NCBI GenBank assembly: GCA_965243265.1
Contig: CBDEUL010000005.1
Location: forward strand, 186,001 to 250,000
Reading direction: 5' to 3'
Length of the DNA stretch: 64,000 bases
Source: Flavicella sp965243265
GTDB taxonomy: Bacteria; Bacteroidota; Bacteroidia; Flavobacteriales; Flavobacteriaceae
Positions within the stretch are counted from its first letter, which is position 1, and every line of letters begins with the position of its first letter. Below are positions 7,376-15,884 of this stretch, piece by piece. Made by a program: the position numbers and the translations under genes. The notes below the pieces were generated by a model that had not been told where the DNA came from, searched no databases, and saw only the letters and a program-made list of their open reading frames with translations.

Positions 7376-9706
7376 TTAGGCTTTTTCAACTTTAACAGCA
7401 CATTTTTTATAATCTGGCTGCTTAGATATTGGACAAAATGCATCTAAAGTAAGATCGTTGATTAACATATTTTCATCAAAAAACGGAACAAACACTTGCC
7501 CTTTCACTGGAACTCCTCTTTCATTTACCGATGCTGGTAAATTCATAGTTCCTCTTCTTGTTGTTAATTTTACGGCATCACCTGTTCTAATTTGCATACG
7601 TTTGGCATCTTCTGGATGCAGCTCTACATATCCGTGTGGCATTGCTTTGTGTAATACAGGTATTCTTCTAGTCATAGACCCTGTATGCCAATGCTCTACA
7701 ACACGCCCTGTACATAACCAAAAATCGAACTCTGTATCTGGCTCTTCTGGAGCAGCTTCATACGGACGTTGCCAAATGACAGCTTTTCCATCTGGTTTTC
7801 CGTAAAAGTGGAAATCTTCTCCGTTGTTACACGCTGGATCGTATTTAGAATTGAAACGCCATTGTGTAGATTTTCCATCAACATACGGCCATTGTGCTCC
7901 TGGTTGTGTTTTTAAGACCTCCAAAGGTGCCATGGCATGTTTCTTCCCTTCATGGTGCCTTCTATATTCATTATAAATCTCTTCTATATGCGTTTCTTCT
8001 TTGTAGTAAAATTGCTTTTCAAAGCCCATTCTTTTTGCAACCTCAATCAACTGCCAAGTATCACTCATAGCTTCTCCTGGTGGCTGTACCATTTGCTCAA
8101 AATATTGAGTTCTTCTTTCAGAATTCCCATACATCCCTTCTCTTTCAACCCACATTGCTGATGGTAAAATTACATCGGCAATATCTGTTGTTGGTGTTGG
8201 ATAAATATCTGAAACTACAATAAAACGTCCTTCTTTTTTAGTGGCATCTCTATAACGTTTTAACTTAGGCATGGTTACCATAGGGTTGGTTACCTGAATC
8301 CACATAAAACGAATGTCTCCTCTATCCAAAGCTCTAAACATTTCTACCGTATGATAGGTAGGTTTTGATGGAATATTTTCTACAGGAACATCCCATATTT
8401 TAGCAGCATGCTCTCTATGTTCTTTTTTCATTACCACTCCGTGTGGTAATTTATGCGTTAAGGTACCTACCTCCCTTACTGTTCCACAAGCACTTGGTTG
8501 CCCTGTTAAAGAGAAAGGACTGTTTCCTGGAGTAGATATTTTACCTGTTAGTAAATGGATGTTGTACACTAAATTGTTAATCCAAGTTCCTCTGGTATGT
8601 TGGTTCATTCCCATACACCAAAGCGACATTACTTTCTTATTAGGATCTCCATAATAAGCAGCCATATACTTGATATCTTTGGCTGATACTCCAGATATTT
8701 TTTCAACTTTTTCTGGCGTATAATCTTCTAAAAACTCTTTATAAGCTTCAAAATCTATTTTCTCTGGCTTGTCTTTAAAACTGTATTTATCTTCCAGTCC
8801 ATACCCCATATCGGTAAGTCCCTTATTAAAACTACAGTGTTTTTCTACAAAAGATTTGTTTACCCAACCGTTGTTTATAATTTCATAACAAATAGCATTG
8901 GCTACTGCTAAATCAGTATTCGGTTTAAATAGTATAGACTTATCTGCAGCCATACTTGTTCTTGTAGTACGGGTAGCAAAATCTATAATTTTAACTCCTC
9001 TTTTTAAACGTTGGTCTAGCAATCTAGAAAATAATACAGGGTGCATCTCTGCCATATTATTTCCCCAAAGCACAAACACATCTGCATGGTCTATATCTTC
9101 ATAGCATCCCATTGGTTCGTCACTACCAAACGATGTTATAAAACCAGTTACGGCACTTGCCATACACAAACGCGCATTGGCCTCTACATTATTTGTTCCT
9201 ATACATCCTTTAAAAAACTTTGAAGCCACATAACCATCAGGAATTGTCCATTGTCCAGATCCATAAATAGAAACCGCATCTTTTCCGTGGTCTTTGATCG
9301 TTGTTTGCATTTTTTCAGCAATCAAATCCAAAGCCTCTTTCATAGAAGTTTTTACATACTTTCCGTTTTTCTTTACCCATGGATGTGTCAAACGGTCTTT
9401 TCCGTACATAGACATTACAGAATGGTATCCTTTTACACAACACAGTCCTTTATTAACTGGCGATTTTGGATCTCCTTTTACTGCAACAGCCTTTCCATCT
9501 TCAACTCCCACCAAAACACCACATCCTACACCACAAAAGCGACAAGGAGCTTTTTTCCAGTCTAAGTTTCCACTTCCTTCTGGTAAATTACGTTCTTGTT
9601 CTTCTGCGAATAAAATTCCAGGAAACATTGTTGCCGCAGCTGTCATTGCAGACAGTACTGCCATTTTTTTTATAAAACTCCTTCTGTTTGTTAATGAAGT
9701 ATACAT
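7376..9706 (-). CDS. napA: Periplasmic nitrate reductase catalytic subunit NapA, 776 aa
   Basis: Molybdenum bis-MGD enzyme reducing nitrate to nitrite in the periplasm. A Tat signal RRSFIKK is at residues 8-14. The [4Fe-4S] ligands are C55-x2-C58-x3-C62-x27-C90, and the molybdenum-ligating cysteine lies in NARLCMASA (C181). The end NDLTLDAFCPISKQPDYKKCAV is split across the NapA C-terminal signature. The length is at the short end for the family. It follows napD with a 3-base gap and precedes the duplicated napB, so it is co-transcribed with both. Expression is probably controlled by the FNR-like palindrome upstream of napD. An assimilatory or other molybdopterin enzyme is unlikely given napD, napB and the motif spacing. 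Confidence 0.97.
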   Translation of the reverse strand: MYTSLTNRRSFIKKMAVLSAMTAAATMFPGILFAEEQERNLPEGSGNLDWKKAPCRFCGVGCGVLVGVEDGKAVAVKGDPKSPVNKGLCCVKGYHSVMSMYGKDRLTHPWVKKNGKYVKTSMKEALDLIAEKMQTTIKDHGKDAVSIYGSGQWTIPDGYVASKFFKGCIGTNNVEANARLCMASAVTGFITSFGSDEPMGCYEDIDHADVFVLWGNNMAEMHPVLFSRLLDQRLKRGVKIIDFATRTTRTSMAADKSILFKPNTDLAVANAICYEIINNGWVNKSFVEKHCSFNKGLTDMGYGLEDKYSFKDKPEKIDFEAYKEFLEDYTPEKVEKISGVSAKDIKYMAAYYGDPNKKVMSLWCMGMNQHTRGTWINNLVYNIHLLTGKISTPGNSPFSLTGQPSACGTVREVGTLTHKLPHGVVMKKEHREHAAKIWDVPVENIPSKPTYHTVEMFRALDRGDIRFMWIQVTNPMVTMPKLKRYRDATKKEGRFIVVSDIYPTPTTDIADVILPSAMWVEREGMYGNSERRTQYFEQMVQPPGEAMSDTWQLIEVAKRMGFEKQFYYKEETHIEEIYNEYRRHHEGKKHAMAPLEVLKTQPGAQWPYVDGKSTQWRFNSKYDPACNNGEDFHFYGKPDGKAVIWQRPYEAAPEEPDTEFDFWLCTGRVVEHWHTGSMTRRIPVLHKAMPHGYVELHPEDAKRMQIRTGDAVKLTTRRGTMNLPASVNERGVPVKGQVFVPFFDENMLINDLTLDAFCPISKQPDYKKCAVKVEKA

Positions 9707-9709
9707 AAA

Positions 9710-9946
9710 TTAATTTTTTGTTGTGTTAAAACCAGAAACCATTGCTAGTAGCTTAATACTCTCTATAGCCTGCAATTTTTCTTGTAGAATATCTTCCTCT
9801 TTAGAACTGTTTGTATCTGTAACAACTATTAAAAGTTCTTTATTTTCTGCCGGAATCACCTCACATTGTTCTATTGAACTGAGTGTTTGATAAACTTCCG
9901 ATTTTTTACCTTGGTGTGGATGAGCTAGATAACTTTTAATAGGCAT
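9710..9946 (-). CDS. napD: NapD-like NapA maturation chaperone, 78 aa
   Basis: A small ferredoxin-fold protein of NapD size, ending in a strand ESIKLLAMVSGF like the NapD ESI.G.L..SLVYH segment. NapD binds the Tat signal of NapA in the cytoplasm and holds export back until the cofactor is inserted. Sequence similarity is weak, so the assignment rests mainly on length, the GKKSEVYQTLSSIEQCEVIPA layout (split: GKKSEVYQTL / SSIEQCEVIPA) and its place as the first gene directly before napA. The ATG at 9946 follows an AT-rich leader with an FNR-like palindrome 58-69 bases upstream. Confidence 0.8.
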   Translation of the reverse strand: MPIKSYLAHPHQGKKSEVYQTLSSIEQCEVIPAENKELLIVVTDTNSSKEEDILQEKLQAIESIKLLAMVSGFNTTKN

Positions 9947-10003
9947 GTCAATTTGCTTTTAAATTTCACATGTAAAGAACCTGAGAAAACGCAGAAATAA
10001 ACA

Positions 10004-10015
10004 TGACTTTTGTCA
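10004..10015. promoter_or_regulatory. FNR-like palindrome upstream of napD
   Basis: TGAC-TTTT-GTCA is a perfect inverted repeat with the spacing of Crp/Fnr-family operators (TTGAC-N4-GTCAA type). It lies 58-69 bases before the napD start, in a position suited to activation. A Crp/Fnr gene is present at 36598. Confidence 0.55.
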
Positions 10016-10103
10016 GTATTAGCCTATTCAGAAAGAGTATAAATAAATAAGACTTTAGAGTCTTTTTATTAAAAAAATAATAGAAGAGAATTAGGATTGA
10101 AGA

Positions 10104-10477
10104 TCTCGATACACCCTCCTTCGTTGGGCACTCGACCAGACAAACGAATACTTCTTCAAACAACTTTGGAGGTACAAAAAAACTGTATTAACAGGAGATA
10201 AACAATCGTACAATAAAAAACGAAATTCTAAATAATAGGCTCTTTATATTTCTCCTAGCTTCGACAAGCTCAGTTATCTGAAACACTCGACCTTAAAAAC
10301 TAAATATCTCTTTTAAATAATTTTGATGGCTGCGCCTGTCAAAGTCACCAAAATCGAAAAACTCAACCTGACAAACAATTACTTTTCTAAAATAAAGTAT
10401 TGAATGTACATCAAAAATTGTCTCTTCGAGTGGTTTTGAGGGCTGAACTTGTGAGGTCATCAAAATTGTATCGAGAA
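10104..10477. repeat. Palindromic repeat cluster between napD and nrdG
   Basis: The 636-base gap between the divergent napD and nrdG genes holds no convincing gene. It contains TCTCGATACACCCTCC...GGGCACTCGACC at 10104, CTTCGACAAGCTCAGTTATC at about 10259, another ACTCGACC at about 10287, and TGTCTCTTCGAGTGG...TTGTATCGAGAA up to 10477. The last part is the reverse orientation of the units at 1-530. The order of half-elements suggests one outer palindrome whose arms are separated by inserted repeats. Confidence 0.8.
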
Positions 10478-10582
10478 GAAAACTCCCCTGTTGAAAACTT
10501 TCTTAATAACTCAAAAACACCTTCTATTTCACCACTTGAAATAATACATACTTTTATAAAAGATTAATTAGTCTTTTATTTT

Positions 10583-11029
10583 ATGAATCACCATAGCTTT
10601 AAAGTAGTCTTTCAAGAGGTCCCCGGAGAAATCAGTCTCTGTTTTTCTATTTGTGGTTGTAAATTAAAATGTAAAGGCTGCCACTCTCCTTTTTTATGGA
10701 AAGAAAACAACGGAGTTCTGTTAACCTTAGAAAATTTTAAAACAACATTAAACAATTACAAATCTCTTGCCACTTGCGTTTTATTTATGGGAGGCGAATG
10801 GCACGAAAAGGAACTGATCACCTTTTTAAAAGAAGCTAAAAACAACCAATACAAAACCTGCTTGTATACGGGTGAAAACAATATTAGCACCTCCATTAAA
10901 AACGAACTCAATTGGCTTAAAACAGGCAAATGGATAGCCAACCTTGGGGGCTTAGAGTCTCCAACTACAAATCAAAAATTTATAGACGTAAAAACCAACA
11001 AAACACTTAATTACCTATTTCAAAAATAA
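10583..11029 (+). CDS. nrdG: Anaerobic ribonucleotide reductase activating protein NrdG, 148 aa
   Basis: Radical-SAM activase with the cluster motif C26-x3-C30-x2-C33 (CGCKLKCKGC) near the N-terminus. It uses S-adenosylmethionine and a [4Fe-4S] cluster to create the glycyl radical on NrdD. The glycine-rich MGGEW element fits the family. ATG start after a T-rich leader. nrdD follows 5 bases after the stop, so the pair forms an operon, with the activase gene first. It allows deoxynucleotide synthesis without oxygen, consistent with the nitrate respiration genes next door. Confidence 0.93.
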   Translation: MNHHSFKVVFQEVPGEISLCFSICGCKLKCKGCHSPFLWKENNGVLLTLENFKTTLNNYKSLATCVLFMGGEWHEKELITFLKEAKNNQYKTCLYTGENNISTSIKNELNWLKTGKWIANLGGLESPTTNQKFIDVKTNKTLNYLFQK

Positions 11030-11034
11030 AAATC

Positions 11035-12816
11035 ATGATACGACTTACCGATAAGCAAGTAGACAAAAAAATAAAATTTATAGACCAATATATTCATTCT
11101 ACCAATGCTGCCGATGGCTCTAAAGTAGATGCCAACGCCAATGTAACCTCCAAAAATATTGCAACCATGGAGGCCGAATTGAATAAAGACATCAATATAC
11201 AGGTAAACAGAGCTTTGGTAAAGCGTAAAATTGAGGAATTGTTTGGAACAGAAACCGCCAATGAATACATCCGACAAATTGAAGCGCATGAAATTTATGT
11301 ACATGATGAAACCTCTTTAAAACCTTATTGTGTTTCTATTAGCATGTATCCTTTTTTGTTTGATGGGCTTACCAAGTTGGGAGGCGAAAGTTTAGCACCT
11401 CAACATTTAGAAAGTTTTTGTGGTGAGTTTGTAAACCTTGTTTTTGCTATCAGCTCTCAATTTGCAGGTGCTTTGGCAACGGTAGAGTTTTTAATGTATT
11501 TTGATCATTTTGCTGCCAGAGATTACGGAAAAGATTACCTCAACACGCATACAGATATTATTTCTAACCACCTACAACATGTAGTATACGCCATTAATCA
11601 ACCTGCTGCTGCTAGAGGTTACCAATCCGTTTTTTGGAATATTTCTTTGTATGACGAAGCTTATTTTAACAGTATGTTTGGCGACTTTGTTTTTCCGGAT
11701 ATGAAAAAACCTAAATGGGAAAGTCTAAAAAACTTACAAGAATTCTTTATGAAATGGTTCAATCAAGAACGCACAAAGGCCATCTTAACTTTCCCTGTTG
11801 TTACTGCTGCCATGCTTACCAACGAAGGAACTCCTGTAGATACTGAATTTACCGAAATGTGTGCGCAAGAGCTAAGCGAAGGAAACTCTTTCTTTATTTA
11901 CCAATCTGAAAATGCAGACAGCTTAGCTTCTTGCTGTAGATTGAGAAATGAAATAAACGACAATACCTTTAGTTATTCACTCGGTGCTGGTGGTGTAGCC
12001 ACAGGTTCTATCAATGTAATTACATTAAATATGAACCGATTGATACAAAAAGGTGCTGATATTATTACGGAAGTTCAAAAGATTCACAAATACCAAGTGG
12101 CCTACAGGTCTTTAATTGAAGAATACAAAACCGCAGGGTTACTGCCTGTTTACCAAGCAGGGTATATATCTTTAGACAAACAGTTTTTAACCATCGGTAT
12201 CAACGGAATGGTAGAAGCTGCAGAAAGCTTGGGAATTAAAGTTGGCAACAACGACAAATACAAAAGCTTTGTAAATTATTATTTAAAAGACATTTACAAC
12301 GAAAACAAAAAAGCCAAAGCAACCTATGGTTACTTATTTAATACAGAATTTGTTCCTGCAGAAAACCTGGGTGTAAAAAATGCCAAATGGGACAAAGAGG
12401 ATGGATTCAACGTTCCTAGAGATTGTTACAACTCTTATTTTTATGCTGTTGAAGATGAAGACACCAATGCATTAGACAAAATAATTTTACATGGAAAAGA
12501 AACCATTCAATATTTAGATGGTGGTTCTGCCTTGCACTTAAACCTTGAAGAGGCTCCAAATAAAGAAGGGTTCATAAACCTGATACATGCAACGGCAAAA
12601 GCAGGTTGCAATTATTTCTGTTTCAATATTAAAATAACTGTTTGTAGAGATTGTAATCATATTGATAAAAAAACAAACTACAGTTGTGAGAAATGTGGTT
12701 CAGGAAATGTAGACCATGCAACCAGAGTTATCGGCTACCTTAAAAAAGTTTCTAGCTTTAGTTCTGATAGGCAAAAGGAACACAACTTAAGACATTATCA
12801 TTTACAAGAGGCTTAA
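11035..12816 (+). CDS. nrdD: Anaerobic ribonucleoside-triphosphate reductase NrdD, 593 aa
   Basis: Class III reductase making deoxynucleotides from ribonucleoside triphosphates. The C-terminus has a four-cysteine zinc site (CRDC and CEKC, about residues 538-559) and the glycyl radical loop RVIGYLKKV, with the radical glycine near residue 567. NVTSKNIATMEAE and YVHDETSLKPYC match family blocks. At 593 residues it lacks the N-terminal ATP-cone found in the longer enterobacterial form, so dATP overall-activity control by that domain is absent. It is translated directly after nrdG. Tail and length look complete. Confidence 0.95.
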   Translation: MIRLTDKQVDKKIKFIDQYIHSTNAADGSKVDANANVTSKNIATMEAELNKDINIQVNRALVKRKIEELFGTETANEYIRQIEAHEIYVHDETSLKPYCVSISMYPFLFDGLTKLGGESLAPQHLESFCGEFVNLVFAISSQFAGALATVEFLMYFDHFAARDYGKDYLNTHTDIISNHLQHVVYAINQPAAARGYQSVFWNISLYDEAYFNSMFGDFVFPDMKKPKWESLKNLQEFFMKWFNQERTKAILTFPVVTAAMLTNEGTPVDTEFTEMCAQELSEGNSFFIYQSENADSLASCCRLRNEINDNTFSYSLGAGGVATGSINVITLNMNRLIQKGADIITEVQKIHKYQVAYRSLIEEYKTAGLLPVYQAGYISLDKQFLTIGINGMVEAAESLGIKVGNNDKYKSFVNYYLKDIYNENKKAKATYGYLFNTEFVPAENLGVKNAKWDKEDGFNVPRDCYNSYFYAVEDEDTNALDKIILHGKETIQYLDGGSALHLNLEEAPNKEGFINLIHATAKAGCNYFCFNIKITVCRDCNHIDKKTNYSCEKCGSGNVDHATRVIGYLKKVSSFSSDRQKEHNLRHYHLQEA

Positions 12817-12824
12817 CTCCATAA

Positions 12825-12893
12825 AATTCCAGCATCATTCCTTTTTACCAAAACTACCCCTAAGTATCTTAAAATTGGTATGGTGCTGGAATT
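12825..12893. other. Inverted repeat after nrdD, possible terminator structure
   Basis: AATTCCAGCA (12825-12834) is complementary to TGCTGGAATT (12884-12893), separated by 49 bases. It lies just after the nrdD stop. It could form a long hairpin in the transcript; there is no T-run directly after it, so termination is uncertain. The rest of 12894-13016 shows nothing recognisable. Confidence 0.4.
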
Positions 12894-13016
12894 AATATAA
12901 CCTATGAAAAGATGAAACTCTATACGTACTAAAACAATTACGTTTTACTACTGGAGAACAAACAACCGTTTCTTTTTAAAAACATACCTACTCCTAAATA
13001 AAAATTTAAAAATAAT

Positions 13017-13207
13017 AACCCGTTGTACATTTGGGATTGTTTTCATTCACCAATATCCGTTCGAGTGTTTTTTTGGAGAGTAACGGAAAAAAAATGTATC
13101 GAGAACAAATAGAAATTATAAAAACCGTATTCTCGATACAAGTTTTACTCTTTTCAATTGTAAAATTCACTCGAATTGACAGATTTTAAACCAAGTGTAC
13201 AACAGGT
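13017..13207. repeat. Palindromic element with terminal inverted repeats
   Basis: ACCCGTTGTACATTTGGG at the left end matches the complement of ACCAAGTGTACAACAGGT at the right end (13190-13207) with few mismatches. Inside are CCGTTCGAGTG...ATGTATCGAGAAC and, inverted, TTCTCGATACAAG...CACTCGAATTGACAG. A related element, with its core in the other orientation, lies at 29206-29310. It occupies part of the 573-base gene-free stretch between nrdD and the efflux operon. Confidence 0.75.
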
Positions 13208-13324
13208 AAATAATAATGTTGTTGTATTCATAATAGATTTTACCTCCTTTCTTTCTTAAAGACTTTTCTTGTCTTTGATAGAAATCTTTAAAAACTGAAA
13301 AGTACTCATTACTCTAAATAAGTA

Positions 13325-13340
13325 TGTAACATTGGTTACA
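13325..13340. promoter_or_regulatory. Crp-type palindrome upstream of the efflux operon
   Basis: TGTAAC-ATTG-GTTACA is a perfect 6-bp inverted repeat with a 4-base spacer, the geometry of Crp/Fnr-family sites. It is centred about 30 bases upstream of the -7 box at 13363, so bound protein would overlap the -33 region. Confidence 0.5.
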
Positions 13341-13350
13341 GACTGGCAGC

Positions 13351-13380
13351 TATTTGGCAATGTACATTTGTAGCCAAATA
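13351..13380. promoter_or_regulatory. Second inverted repeat spanning the efflux promoter
   Basis: TATTTGGC (13351-13358) and GCCAAATA (13373-13380) form a perfect 8-bp inverted repeat that encloses the -7 box TACATTTG at 13363-13370. This is a candidate repressor site for the TolC/MFP/RND operon, or a hairpin in its short leader. Which regulator binds cannot be told from the window. Confidence 0.5.
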
Positions 13381-13389
13381 AGATTCATC

Positions 13390-14694
13390 ATGAAAAAACT
13401 AATTTTTAGTGTTGCTAGTGGTTTAATACTTTCTCTTACTATACAAGCGCAAAGTACACAAACCATACAGTTAGAGGAGGTACTACAAAAGGTACAGGAA
13501 AATAACAGTCGTATTAAAATAGCCGAACAAAACGTATTGGCTGCCCAAGCAGACGTTACACAGAGTAGTGCTGTGTTTTTACCTACTGTTACTGCAAGCC
13601 ATACGGGTATTACCACTACAAATCCATTGATGGCATTTGGATCTAAACTAAATCAAGGAATTTTAACTCCACAAGATTTTAACCCCGATCTATTAAATAG
13701 CCCTGATCAAACTCAAAACTTTGCTACACAAGTAGAAGTTTTACAGCCTTTGATAAATATTGATGGTATTTACGAACGTAAATCTGCACAAGAAAAGGCA
13801 AAAGCAACAGCGCTACAAAGCGAAAGAACAAAAGAGTATATGACATTGGAAGCTACCAATGCGTATATGCAATTGCAACTTGCTTATAAAAATTTAGAGG
13901 TTTTGTATGCTGCTCAAAAAACCATTAAAGAGTATCAAAAAGTAGCTTTGTTAAACTTTGAACAAGGGTATATTCAAAAAGCAGATGTGCTTTCTGTAGA
14001 AATAAGAGTTACCGAGGTTAACAACCAAATACAACAGGCACAAAATAAAATTGAACAGGCTTCTAACTACTTATTATTACTTATAAATGAAGAAAGCGAA
14101 ACAACATTAAAACCTACAGAAAATTTAGATGTAGCTGTTTTAGAAACCGTAGCAGATAGTATTTATAATGAACGATCTGACATTGCAGCTATGAAAGCTG
14201 TTACGGATGCTTACCAATTGCAATACAAATCTAAAAAATCGTCCTTTTTACCTCGTTTAAATGCCTTTGGTAGCTATGAGTTACACGATGCCAATGTATT
14301 TCAAGGAGGAAATTCTGGATATACTTTTGGTGCACAGTTAAGTTGGACCTTGTTTGAAGGAAACAAACGTTTTGGAAGTTTAAAGAAAAGCCAAAGCCAG
14401 TTTGAAAAGGCAAAAATAGAGTACCAACAATATATTGACCAAGAAAAGGTAACTCTTAAAAATGCACAGTTAAACCTAACCGATCTAAAAAATCAACTAA
14501 CTCTTAGCAAACTGGCTATTGAGCAAGCAGAAGAGGTTTTAAGAATTAGACAAAACCGCTTTAAAGAGGGACTAGAAAAAACAAGTGATTTGCTACAGGC
14601 AGAAACATTATTTGCTCAAAAAGAATTGGCATACAATACAGCCATTTACCAACACAATTATGCATTGGCATACTTACAATTTTTACAAAACTAA
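13390..14694 (+). CDS. TolC-family outer membrane efflux protein, 434 aa
   Basis: Outer-membrane channel of a tripartite efflux pump. A signal peptide (MKKLIFSVASGLILSLTIQA) precedes two TolC-type halves rich in long amphipathic helices; the typical SAVFLPTV and, in the second half, KSSFLPRLNAFGSY segments are the repeated beta-strand entries. I start at ATG 13390; the frame is open 12 codons further to a TTG, which lies in the promoter region. The MFP gene begins 13 bases after the stop, so the two are translated from one transcript. Substrate is unknown. Confidence 0.93.
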   Translation: MKKLIFSVASGLILSLTIQAQSTQTIQLEEVLQKVQENNSRIKIAEQNVLAAQADVTQSSAVFLPTVTASHTGITTTNPLMAFGSKLNQGILTPQDFNPDLLNSPDQTQNFATQVEVLQPLINIDGIYERKSAQEKAKATALQSERTKEYMTLEATNAYMQLQLAYKNLEVLYAAQKTIKEYQKVALLNFEQGYIQKADVLSVEIRVTEVNNQIQQAQNKIEQASNYLLLLINEESETTLKPTENLDVAVLETVADSIYNERSDIAAMKAVTDAYQLQYKSKKSSFLPRLNAFGSYELHDANVFQGGNSGYTFGAQLSWTLFEGNKRFGSLKKSQSQFEKAKIEYQQYIDQEKVTLKNAQLNLTDLKNQLTLSKLAIEQAEEVLRIRQNRFKEGLEKTSDLLQAETLFAQKELAYNTAIYQHNYALAYLQFLQN

Positions 14695-14707
14695 AAAAAC
14701 AAATTTG

Positions 14708-15781
14708 ATGAAAACAATACTTACACTAACCGCTGGTACTCTCTTATTTTTAGGTAGTTGTACACAAAAGGAAGCTGCTACAAAAGCGCCTATAAAAAAT
14801 GAACCAATACCTGTTCAAATCAATAAAAACAATATTACAGCTACGCCTGCCTCACTAACAACTAGTGGAAAAATTGAAGCCATAAAGGCTGCCAATATCA
14901 GTACGCGTATGATGGGTATTGTTTCTAAAATTCACACCAAAATTGGAGCTAGCGTACAAAAAGGGGATTTATTGTTAAGCATTCAAAATACAGATTTACA
15001 GGCTAAAAAAACACAGATAAATTCGGGAATACAAGAGGCTACCGCTGCTTTTGAAAATGCTAAGAGAGACTATGAAAGGTTTCAAAAATTATTTGAACAG
15101 CAGAGCACCTCTCAGAAAGAAATGGACGATATGACCACACGCTATTCAATGGCAAAAGCAAGATTGGCAACTGCCAAAGCTATGCAAACTGAAATAAATG
15201 CACAGTTAGAATACGCCTTGTTAAAGGCTCCTTTTAACGGAACCATTACCAACAAATATATTGAGGTAGGAAATATGGCAAACCCTGGAATGCCTTTGTT
15301 AGAAATTGAAGACACTCAGAAATTTCAAGTAATAACACCGCTTCCTGAATCGGAAATTTCTTCTATTTCTTTAGAAACAGAAGTGACGGTATTGGTAAAA
15401 GCTTTGAACAAAAAATTTAAGGGAACTATTGCTGAAATAAGCAGTTCTTCAAAAAATTCAGGAGGTCAGTATTTGGTAAAAATTGTAGTAGACAAGCAGC
15501 CTGAAATTTTATCTGGAATGTATGCAAACGTACAATTCTTTAATCAACATGCTAAAACAAATACAAGTGTATACGTTCCTAAATCGGCATTGATTACTCG
15601 TGGTCAACTTACAGGAATTTATACCATAAGCGATTACAATACGGCTATTTTACGTTGGGTGCGCTTGGGAAAAACCAACAAAAACACTGTTGAAATTTTA
15701 TCTGGACTTCACCAAAACGAAAAATACATTGTTTCTGCTAGTGAAAAATTATACAACGGAGCAAACATTACTATTCAATAA
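14708..15781 (+). CDS. RND efflux periplasmic adaptor (membrane fusion) lipoprotein, 357 aa
   Basis: Adaptor between the RND transporter and the TolC-type channel. The lipoprotein signal ends LLFLGSC with Cys18. The barrel-sandwich half motif GASVQKGDLLLSI is followed by a coiled-coil hairpin (about residues 95-170), a second lipoyl half (LLKAPFNGTITNKYIEVGN) and the beta-barrel and proximal domains. I start at ATG 14708, since the longer frame overlaps the channel gene by 110 bases and lacks a signal. It lies between the channel and RND genes; a repeat element fills the gap to the RND gene. Confidence 0.93.
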   Translation: MKTILTLTAGTLLFLGSCTQKEAATKAPIKNEPIPVQINKNNITATPASLTTSGKIEAIKAANISTRMMGIVSKIHTKIGASVQKGDLLLSIQNTDLQAKKTQINSGIQEATAAFENAKRDYERFQKLFEQQSTSQKEMDDMTTRYSMAKARLATAKAMQTEINAQLEYALLKAPFNGTITNKYIEVGNMANPGMPLLEIEDTQKFQVITPLPESEISSISLETEVTVLVKALNKKFKGTIAEISSSSKNSGGQYLVKIVVDKQPEILSGMYANVQFFNQHAKTNTSVYVPKSALITRGQLTGIYTISDYNTAILRWVRLGKTNKNTVEILSGLHQNEKYIVSASEKLYNGANITIQ

Positions 15782-15787
15782 AAAAAC

Positions 15788-15870
15788 TGCGTTAGGGATT
15801 GCGCCATTGTTGGAGCTCTTTTAAAATTGAAAATTTAAAAAAGCGACTGGCAAAAGCCCGCTCGAACGCC
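15788..15870 (+). repeat. Intra-operon repeat element between MFP and RND genes
   Basis: Begins TGCGTTAGGGATTGCGCC six bases after the MFP stop and ends GCCCGCTCGAACGCC 14 bases before the RND start. Its ends match those of the element 4729-4834 in the nap operon, in the same orientation relative to transcription. The centre is AT-rich (TTTTAAAATTGAAAATTTAA). Confidence 0.7.
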
Positions 15871-15884
15871 TAAAAAGAAACCTT

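Noticed and set aside
7458..7805. 115-codon plus-strand frame opposite napA
   Set aside because: Lies wholly inside the strongly conserved napA end in antisense.
9966..10163. 65-codon minus-strand frame upstream of napD
   Set aside because: It covers the repeat arm and the FNR-like site, and its composition is that of intergenic AT-rich DNA.
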